Shown here: positions 56,871 through 64,000 of the stretch, one piece after another | Layout of the letters: every line of letters begins with the position of its first letter | How positions within the stretch are numbered: position 1 is the stretch's first letter | Assembly: GCF_051020765.1 (NCBI RefSeq) | Contig: NC_134934.1 | Location: 4,216,001-4,280,000 of the forward strand | Length of the DNA stretch: 64,000 bases | Source: Lasioglossum baleicum | Lineage: Eukaryota; Arthropoda; Insecta; Hymenoptera; Halictidae | Direction of reading: 5' to 3' | The notes under the pieces: generated by a model | The model's database searches: none | What the model saw: only the letters and a program-made list of their open reading frames with translations | Told to the model about the DNA's origin: nothing | Translations under genes and position numbers: made by a program

Positions 56871-59218
56871 TACAACATTTCGATATAAATATAATGGGAA
56901 CCAGTTAAGGGTGCGCGTGATTCTGAAATTTTTTATGCCGCAAGTTCGGGACCCGTCTCTCCCCTAAAGGAGTGCACATAAATTGTGTTACTGATCATCC
57001 CTTGTTTGTCGGTTCGAAAATGTTCATTGGTAAGGTGACCCAGAACGAGATCCTCGACAACAAGATTTTTCAGTTGCGTAACAAAGGAAGATTTTGCGAG
57101 GTTGTGACCCCCGAAGAGAAGACAGACAGGTCAGAAGCAATCGGCCGGCCACTGGAACGAAGAAAGTTTCACGCGACCCTAATAGAAGGCCACACTACAC
57201 GTGTCTACGATTATCCTGATCAGCGTCGCGTAAACGGTCCGGCAAAAGAACTCGACCCGTTCTCGGAAAGGTTTCCCTCTGGATTTCTTCGACGAAGACT
57301 TCTCGTCGTCGCGTCGCGTCGTCGTCCCGATACGTCTGGATAACGAGCGGCCGATAAGACGATCCCGACGACGCTTGTTCCTTTGTCAGCGCTCGTCGAA
57401 TTCTCCCCTTTCCTCGGGACAGACGGAGGATTTCTCGGGGATCTTCCCGGAATTCACGCGGCTACGGGTTTCTTTCGAAGCGAGGCAGGGCGAGTCAGGG
57501 CGCGCCAGGGCGAGGCAGCAGGGTGAGGCAGGGTGAGACGACGCGGCGGAGGACGTGTCTTAATCCGAGTCGACGCTTCCCTCCGAGAGACGGGTTTTCA
57601 CGAATCGATTGTGTCGCGACCGCTTTTTTGCCCCGACGATCGAACGTCCGCCGGTGAAGCGTCACCTTCGCTAGCAACCGGCGAAGAAAGGGAGCCACTG
57701 TCACGAACGACAGAGACGCCGGTTGTCAGTCAATGAAACGATCCCCGGGAACCGAGCTGTGCTCTAGCTAGAACCTTCTCCCTGTCGTACAGAACAAATA
57801 CTCCTTCGCTTTCGAACTGTCGGCTGAAAGGTCAATAATCCCTGCGGACAGAATATTTCGAACGTCCTGTAGAAGTATGAATCCTCACAGTCTGCTATTC
57901 TGTAGAGGACTATTAGATTCTTTTGTTCGTGGAATAACTAGCCGTCACTGCTTTGTCACGTCGATTGTGAAACAAGATTGTGGATTCTTCCATTTCATTC
58001 TGCCAATAAAAATCATCCGTTAATCTCTGTTTCGCTTATCACGAATAGACAGCGGATTTGATGCATGCATCACGAAAATGAGTGGGTGTAATTCGAAACA
58101 GTGAAAACATTAGAAGAATTTTAAAATACTGTTATATTATTAGGGCGTTCGGAAAGCCGTTTCGTTTATACTCAAGGGAAAGTGAAAGTCAATTATTTTA
58201 CCAAATAGAATAAGTTTTATGACAACTTTCGTTCTATGTTCGTTTGTGACTTTCCAGGTAACTTGAACGGGTAACTTCTGTTTTTTATTAGCAATTAAAA
58301 TGAAGTTATAATCCGATAGTACATCCTCTCCGTAAACAGCGCACTATGTAAATGTATACACTACAAATTTGTGATCTTATTCGCCGTGCGAGAATATCTG
58401 AATTTTGCTGAAAAACCGTTCAATTAATTCTACGAAGAAAAATCATCTCTGAATTTTTGTGCCACTAGGTATTATGAACCCCCGTGTAACGTATTCTAGG
58501 TGGTTTCTAAACCTGATTTTCTTGAGCATATTTTATTCCGCGCATTTGCCATGTTGACGGCACTCGTTCCACACGAAGCGGATTTTATTTAAAATTTTCA
58601 ATTTGCTTTCCGCCCATGAAGAAACACCCTACCGGTCGTGTATCATCGTTCGCGGACCACCCTGTACGTTCTCAAAGGGGTCGTGTGCTCGGCAGTATCT
58701 CGTGCAAGAAAAGCCGAGGAACGCGATAAGCCAGGAACGACGATCTCGAGAATTTTGTATTCCCCTTAACAAGATCCCAGGAGCGAGCGATCTCGCTAGT
58801 TTACGAGGGCTGCCGAGGTACCACGAAAAACTTTCTTTTTTATAGGAGGGGTTGGTCACGTGTACGGTCTCGTATACGACTGAAGAGGGGCGGTATTAGC
58901 CCCTGCGGAATATTTCATAATGGCTCGTGAATCGGGACGTGCCGAACAACCCTCGCGGTGTAATATGGGGTAGGGCTACGCCGACCGATATATATCGACT
59001 GGCAGTAGCCAGATTTCCCTCTCGATTTTCTCGCTCGACCCTGACCCAACGACAGACGCACTCCCCTTCCTCACACCTTCCCATCGGAGATGGGCAAATT
59101 CATTATCCAGATAACGAAGCTTCAATTAACGGCCGACGGATAAAATACTCGTCAAATACCTCTTCCTTTCCTCCGGTGATGCTAGACGCATTTTTTTTAA
59201 AGGTCCGAGTTTGGATTA
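56871..59218. other. No gene assigned; CpG block and GC minisatellite
   Basis: 57000-57750 is CpG-rich. ORF 56972-57343 (123 codons) has no domain. 57482-57537 repeats degenerate GGCGAG/GGCAGG units (CAGGGCGAGTCAGGGCGC). At 58142, TTAGGGCGTTCGGAAAGCCG then TTTCGTTT resembles a mariner-type terminus, but no opposite end is found. The remainder is AT-rich. Confidence 0.45.
58142..58255. repeat. Possible mariner/Tc1-type solo end
   Basis: The motif TTAGGGCGTTCGGAAAGCCG followed by TTTCGTTT has the layout of a mariner-family inverted end (TTAGG at the tip, a TTTCG core). No partner terminus or transposase codons are seen downstream, so the extent is approximate and the call rests on the tip alone. 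Confidence 0.35.
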
Positions 59219-59623
59219 AGGGGGTAGACTCGTTCTCCCAGGATTGCAAGGGTGCGGGTTTTGCGCCTTCTCATTTCTCCATAATGCACAGATGGGGTTT
59301 CTCAGCAATCAAAAGCCCTTGATAGAAGATCAGTCTAGGCCGCGATCGTCCTCAAAAGTCATATTTTTACGTTTACCAGGCGTAATTTACATTATTCGGA
59401 AGCATAAAGCTGCGCGTAGCCTATTTTCATAAAGATCCGACAGCTACATGTCGCCGAATAATGCAAAATTACCCCTCGTAAACGTAAAAATAGGACTTTT
59501 CAGGGCGATCGCGGCCTAGTTTGATTTGCTAGCGCTTTTATCTAGCGACTATTGAAAAACCACATCTGAAATGAGAAGGCGCATCCCGCACCCTTGCAAT
59601 CCTGGAAACGAGTCCACCCCTTT
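59219..59623. mobile_element. Head-to-head palindrome of the family A extra module
   Basis: The left half (59219-59447, reverse) and right half (59452-59623, forward) are two inverted copies of the module seen at 33228-33440 and 50900-51065. Paired blocks include CAGGATTGCAAGGGTGCGGG with its reverse complement, GGCCGCGATCG..TC with GA..CGATCGCGGCC, and TTTTTACGTTTACCAGG with CCTCGTAAACGTAAAAA. AGATCAGTCTAG at 59329 and AAAGATCCGACAG at 59431 are family A-like end words. The arms are about 170-200 bp. No ORF. It probably arose by inverted duplication of a long-form element. Confidence 0.85.
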
Positions 59624-59654
59624 GAAACGATTTACGATGTAGGAAAGATAAAAA

Positions 59655-60011
59655 TACTGGGTGTCTCAGCTGAAGGAGACCACCTAAATATCTCCTTTAT
59701 TTTTAATGGCACAAAAAATATTTATGGCAGAATTTAAATGGTATCGAAGGAGGAATGTCATAGAAGAACAATTTCTTTTGTCCGGTTATTTTTCCATAGT
59801 TTTTCAAGGTCAACGTTATTTTTTTATCGGGAAAACTTATTTTTCGTTATTCCATCCTATAGCGGCTGAAAAAATACATCTGAATGTGCTTAAGTCATTA
59901 ACAAGATGGAATAAAAAAAAAGTTTGCCCGATAAAAAATAACGATGACCTTGAAAAAACTATGAAAAAATGTCCGGCAAAAAATTTTTTCCTTCAGCTGA
60001 GGCACCCTGTA
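59655..60011. mobile_element. Palindromic MITE, family D copy 2
   Basis: Same orientation and order as copy 1 at 74-524, sharing ATCTCCTTTATTTTTAATGG, AATTTAAATGGTATCGAAGG, ACAATTTCTTTTGTCCGGTT and the central TATAGCGGCTGAAAAAATAC. The tips are CTGGGTGTCTCAGCTGAAGG and CCTTCAGCTGAGGCACCCTG, clear inverted repeats. The right arm is about 90 bp shorter than in copy 1, jumping from GTCCGGCAAAAAA to the tip. The 103-codon ORF inside (59706-60017) is repeat sequence, not a gene. Confidence 0.9.
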
Positions 60012-60791
60012 TATTGATTTTACAATAGGACCTCTGTTATCCGAATGAATCAACAGCACAAAGGTGTTCGGATAATCGAGGTTCTACTTAACTTATTATT
60101 TTCGTATATTATCTACATATATCGATTTTAATTAATTTTGGACACTGCTCAGTTCTTCTGAGCGTTTTCCAAAATCTGTGTTTGCTCAAACAGATTTCGA
60201 CGCGCGTGATGCCCCTAACTCACTGTCAGGCCAACCCTTAGCGTGAACAATGGGCATCCTGTGATTTGCTCAGGTGTGGCGTATTTTCGCACGATCGTTA
60301 CCATATGTTTGCGATTTTTTTGTGCCAGGGAGGGTGCGTCACGGGGGGTGATTGTGTAACACACTTGCGCGTGGTCATCAAGGCATTGTCCACCTGCCTG
60401 TCCCCTACAACTTGTCATTTCCACCGACATTTAAAAAATGTTATCTTTAAATAACGGTGGGTTGAAAACGACCCATGCACGATGCTCAAATATTAATTTG
60501 AATCGCCATATAAAGATCAGTCACTATATAAAGAACAAATCACTTCTGACCATACATCTGTACTGAAAAATCACTAAAAACTGATCCCGAAAGAAATATT
60601 GTTGATTCATAACAAGAAGTGCCATTGCTGTCGATTCATTTTTTAACAAATAAAGTGAGTGTACCAGCAGCCGACCGATTAATTATTTATAACCTTGCGT
60701 TACAGATCTTTTTAGTTGTTCCTCCCTCATCCATCCTGTCAATTTCACACAGTTTTCGTGACTTTCATGTTTGTATGCGAAACAGATAATA
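60012..60791. other. No gene seen; short pogo-like palindrome
   Basis: At 60026-60088 GGACCTCTGTTATCCGAA and TTCGGATAATCGAGGTTC face each other across about 28 bp. ATTATCCGAA ends recall pogo/Tigger-type elements, at low confidence. The remainder has no domain-bearing ORF. Confidence 0.45.
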
Positions 60792-61006
60792 ATTTTGCAC
60801 TCGAAGCTACTGCAACTCGAAAGTGAAACACTTCTTCCGATCTAGAATATGTCCATTCTATATTAATTTTTGTCTTTGTCTAAATATAAAATACCTCATA
60901 GAATACTTAAATAATTAGTACATAGTTGATTAGATACCAACATTTAATAATCTAAACAATATTTTGAATAATGGTACAGCAATTTTTGGGTTAGCACAAA
61001 GAGTTA
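60792..61006 (+). mobile_element. piggyBac-like MITE, family C copy
   Basis: It starts TTTTGCACTCGAAGCTACTG and ends AGCACAAAGAGTTAA, with the colinear interior (ATCTAGAATATGTCCATTCT, AATACTTAAATAATTAGTAC, CAATATTTTGAATAATGGTA). The left TTAACC tip is degraded. 215 bp, no ORF. Confidence 0.78.
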
Positions 61007-61610
61007 AAGTATTTTCGGTTTACAGTTTCCGATTTTCGCAGCAGATTTTTCCATGGTAGGTTCTAGGAAACAGCGAGCAGACCATCCTGTCCGGATTTCT
61101 AGAGGCTCCAGTTAACGAAGTTCCACGGCGAGTGCAAGGACAATCTCGTGGCGCGAAATAAAGTCCGGCCGCGCGGATTCAATTACGCCACCCGCTCTTT
61201 CGGCTGGACGGCGAAATGTCCGCCGCCGGGGGTGTGTACACCGATTGCGTCCCCCGTCGTGCCATTGTCCAAGGTTCTGGCCGTGCGGTTCTACAGCCAC
61301 GCCGTACCATAGTGTGGCGTGGCGTGGCGTAGCATGGTGTGGCGTGTGTGCGTCGAGCAATCGAACCGACACGGTTTACGCGCGAACCGCGCCGCCCTGA
61401 ATTTCGACACCCGGAACGGCCGTACGTCCGCCACGTAAATCAATCAATGTTTCAACGATTATAGAAACTAAAGTGTCTATATACTGCTCCGATTTTACGG
61501 CGCTCACAAAACGACATTCAATCCAATAATACAATTACACAAATTCAAGGAAATTGTGACAGCCTTTACCGTGCTGGTGCTAGGTTCAATGAACGTTTCG
61601 TTGCATTTAT
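61007..61610. other. CpG-rich block with GTGGC pentamers
   Basis: 61080-61440 is CpG-rich. 61312-61348 holds degenerate GTGGC/GTGTG pentamers (GTGGCGTGGCGTGGCGTAGC). The minus ORF over it (61112-61372) is repetitive (HATPRHATLW) and not a gene. Confidence 0.55.
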
Positions 61611-61810
61611 GCAGGGTGCGGTCGAATAACATGTACTAGCGGGCACGAGGTGGTTCCTTATGGAAAAGTAAGAACAAAATATGCAATTTTTTCGTTTGAC
61701 GCTTCGTTTTCGAGAAAATCGAGTTTAAAGTTCCGCCAGGTTCGCGTGCTTTAGGATATGCATAAAGTAGAATTGGTTGATCATGGTCAGACGCGTCAGA
61801 CGATTCATTT

Positions 61811-62185
61811 TTAACCGACTTCGAAAAAGGAGGAGGTTACTCAATTCGATCTGTATGTGCCTTTCTGTTTGCTTTTTTTTCTATGTATGTTCACATGTAG
61901 GACCAATCGGAACGAAACCTTTTGCATCTTGTAGAGTATGTTCCCGGGATGGTCCCGTGTAAAAAAAATGTTATATTTTTTTATTAATTACGATATTATT
62001 TGCGAGAATGTAGGGTGGTGATGCCGTTGTGAACTCCGCTGAATGTTAGATATTAGGAACAGTGACGACGCGACGTCGTTACCGTCATCGATTGCGGCTT
62101 TCAGATATTTATAAATTACGATTTGAAATGTGACGGCTGACAGAGATACAAAGTGTGAAATAAAAAAAATTTTATTAAAAAAAAA
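61811..62185 (+). repeat. Dispersed repeat X (AACCGACTTC start, A-rich end)
   Basis: It opens TTAACCGACTTCGAAAAAGG and AGGAGGTTACTCAATTCG, a sequence common to many insect genomes, then a T-rich stretch, and ends in an A-rich tail (GTGAAATAAAAAAAATTTTA and an A-run). An A-rich tail would suit a retroposed element. The first 18 bases are nearly identical to the tip of the palindrome that follows. Confidence 0.6.
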
Positions 62186-62565
62186 TTAAACCGACTTCGA
62201 AAAAACGCACTAAAAAGTATAAAATAATTTCCATTTAATTTATGTAAATACAGGCGAACTTAAATACAATACAATCTTTTCGGAGGCAGCGCAAAAATTA
62301 AAAATTTTCCAAATGACAGATGTTGCTGATTATGATTTCATTGGAATATGGTGGGCTTGGAGATCAGTAGGTGGGAAGAGAAGATACATTAATATGTGAA
62401 AGCATGTAGAAGAATTTAAGGATTTTCGTAATTTCCAGTGTCGAAAATTTTCAATTTTGCGCCGCCTCCGAAAAGATGGTATTGTATTTAAGTTCGTGTG
62501 TATTCACATAAAGTAAATGGAAATTATTTTATACTTTTTAGTGCGTTTTTTCGAAGTCGGTTTAA
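62186..62565. mobile_element. Young palindromic MITE with TTAA ends, family L
   Basis: The arms start TTAAACCGACTTCGAAAAAA and stay almost identical for about 120 bp: CGCACTAAAAAGTATAAAAT, AATTTCCATTTA, GAACTTAAATACAATAC and CTTTTCGGAGGC occur in both, with only about six differences. The spacer (about 62310-62440) has no ORF. TTAA at both borders fits piggyBac-type target use. The high arm identity suggests a recent origin or gene conversion between arms. Confidence 0.9.
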
Positions 62566-62724
62566 CTTTTTTTTATAATCAAACTCGATTTTCTCGAAGA
62601 CGAAGCGTCAAACAAAAAAATGTTATTCCTTTTTTTTCGTCTTACCTTTACATGTAGTATCACCCCCTGCTCGGTTGTACCACCCGTCCGGCCACACCCT
62701 GTGTACATGTGTATATAGGTACAG

Positions 62725-62918
62725 ATAAAAATTTAAAAATCGTGACCTTTACTTTATCCTACGCAGTTGCGACCAATAACAATTAAAAAAATTGTATTTA
62801 TTAGCTAGTAAAGTAATTCTTCTAACGTCTCAAAAAAATTCGAGCTGTAGGGTGAAATTTTGAAAAAGTTATTCGTTTTTTAAAAAGTGTACGAATACTT
62901 TGTACGCCCACCGTAGGT
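62725..62918 (-). mobile_element. Tc1-like element, one-end fragment
   Basis: In reverse complement it begins GGTGGGCGTACAAAGTATTC and GTACACTTTTTAAAAAACG, resembling the AAGTATTCGTACA terminus of Tc1-like elements. AATAACTTTTTCAAAATTTC follows. The other terminus and transposase are absent, so it is a fragment. Confidence 0.55.
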
Positions 62919-64000
62919 AGAAGAAAAATTTAGATTTTCGATGAACGACTCCGCCGGAAGTCGCAGGTAGAACGGAAGCAAAAAATTCGCCGGTTACAGA
63001 CGAAATCAGAGGTATCCGTTCTTCGTAGATCTTCAGGACGAGGAGAAAGAGGAGGACGAAGGAAGCGGCTCTTCCTCCGGCGCGCTATCGTCTGACGTTT
63101 CCGCTTTAAGTGCGACCCAGACAGCGGCCTAGCCCAAAAAAGCACCCTCAAATCCTGCACCCTCGTGCCGCCATCAAGCTCTCGCCCCTCACCATGGGCG
63201 AGTGTCTGCTCCTGGAAGGTTGAATGCGGCCGCCGCGCCGAGGGTAGGAGAATGGGACCAAGGGACAGAGAAAGAGGATACGGTTGGACGAGGAGGAAGA
63301 CACCGCCTCGGGGGCAGTTTTATTTAAATCGGACTTGGAGAGAAAATGTCGCCTCCGGAGGGCTGGTGAAGCGTGGACCACCCTCGCTAACTTGAGTCGT
63401 ATATTTTTGGGCTTGTAAAATTGTCCTGGTGGTAACGTTGCGTCGGACTCCGACAACCAGCTCACCGCCGCGCCGCCGCCCCTGAGAATAGCCTGTTCTC
63501 GCTGGAATACGCGGCTCTGCTTTCCGGAAAATTTTTTCCTCGGGTTTTCCAACCCTTAACTCTCGACCCTATGTTGTTTTTTATTAGTCGAGATAGTAGA
63601 CCGAGATCCTCGAGATTGCAGAAGCGTTTGAACCTCGAACAAGGTGTTTTAACCCTTACGTCAACTCCGTAATTCTAGTAATAGGAATGTTAAAAAAGTC
63701 TTCGTTTCTTTAAAAGTGTGAGAATATAGCTAAATAATTTGGATGCCCGGCGCAATTTCGCGTCTCAGTCGAAATAAAATAAGAAGTCAAATACGGGGAG
63801 AGTAAAATATAGCCGGGGAAATATTAAACCGCGGTCACCGATGATTTAAAACGGCGCATATTGACGGTATAAATACGCAATATTTCGAGGACGATGCGAC
63901 AGCGGGTGGAATCATTAAAAATCGGTTTACCCTTGCCGGGGTCCCCTATTTCTCATCGGCAACCCCGATCAACCCCTTCGTAACAAGCTTTCGGCGAGCG
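62919..64000. other. CpG-rich DNA with a short acidic ORF
   Basis: The plus ORF 62971-63132 (53 codons and TAG) contains YPFFVDLQDEEKEEDEGSG and ends SALSATQTAA. Its acidic, Ser-rich composition is protein-like, and CAG at 62964-62966 precedes it, but no pyrimidine-rich acceptor is visible. It could be a terminal exon or chance. Larger minus ORFs (62930-63552) lack domains. After 63550 the DNA is mixed and no gene is seen. Confidence 0.35.

Larger units (their letters stand above)
61611..62703. mobile_element. Long DNA element M with nested insertions
   Basis: Its inverted arms are 61611-61735 and 62578-62703. The best-paired part is TTTGACGCTTCGTTTTCGAG then AAAATCGAGTTT, mirrored at 62580-62613 with one change. 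The tips, GCAGGGTGCGG and CCACACCCTGTG, are an imperfect CAGGGTG-type end. It encloses a different repeat (61811-62185) and a young palindrome (62186-62565). No transposase ORF is visible. Confidence 0.75.

Noticed and set aside
58142..58255. Complete mariner element
   Set aside because: Only one terminus-like motif is present; no opposite end or transposase codons are found, so only a possible solo end is annotated.
59706..60017. 103-codon plus ORF
   Set aside because: It lies entirely inside the palindromic element 59655-60011, and related sequence in copy 1 does not keep the frame.
1..64000. CRISPR arrays, bacterial operons, rRNA, or retroviral gag/pol genes
   Set aside because: No regularly spaced direct repeats, no ribosome-binding-site pattern, and no conserved rRNA or reverse-transcriptase motifs were seen in any frame examined.

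Overview
This window looks like gene-poor nuclear DNA from an insect. Hymenoptera (a bee, ant or relative) is my best guess. The reasons are CpG-rich blocks alternating with AT-rich DNA, many GA/CT microsatellites, and a dense load of small palindromic DNA transposons of mariner, piggyBac, hAT and Tc1 type. Nothing suggests a bacterial or viral chromosome: there are no operons, no ribosome-binding-site pattern, no rRNA or tRNA, and no long ORF with a recognisable domain. No complete protein-coding gene can be supported. The window is best read as intergenic DNA or the inside of a very large intron. One possible 5' coding exon is offered on the minus strand at 20897-21025, at low confidence.

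Layout. 1-5200: AT-rich, with a palindromic element (74-524), a small hAT-like element (2325-2485) and a family B element (3655-3927). 5200-34000: CpG-rich blocks (about 5.2-6.55, 11.1-11.6, 12.5-12.8, 15.6-16.2, 18.1-18.7, 20.7-22.9, 24.0-26.4 and 28.5-29.2 kb) separated by AT-rich DNA. The block from 20.7 to 27 kb is the most promoter-like: it holds the candidate minus-strand exon, a perfect plus-strand splice-donor consensus at 26204, and a pyrimidine-only-like tract of about 540 bp. 31000-45400: a transposon-rich stretch with mariner, hAT-like, piggyBac-like and unclassified foldback elements. 45400-52000: mostly unique DNA with a CpG-rich block at 46.4-47.6 kb. 52000-63000: the densest repeat region, with insertions nested inside insertions. 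62919-64000: a CpG-rich end with a short acidic, Ser-rich ORF.

What works together here is the mobile-element community. Five near-complete and several partial copies of one hAT-like non-autonomous family (ends TAGACTGCGGAT) are present, and three have clear 8-bp target duplications. A longer form of the family carries an extra module that also occurs as a head-to-head palindrome at 59219-59623. Two mariner derivatives share one 3' end: one keeps 39 codons of the transposase C-terminus, the other is a foldback made of two copies of that end. Several piggyBac-like elements have TTAA at both ends. Two clear nests can be read in order of insertion: 55991-56810 and 61611-62703. All family names rest on end motifs and copy-to-copy comparison by eye, not on a database search.
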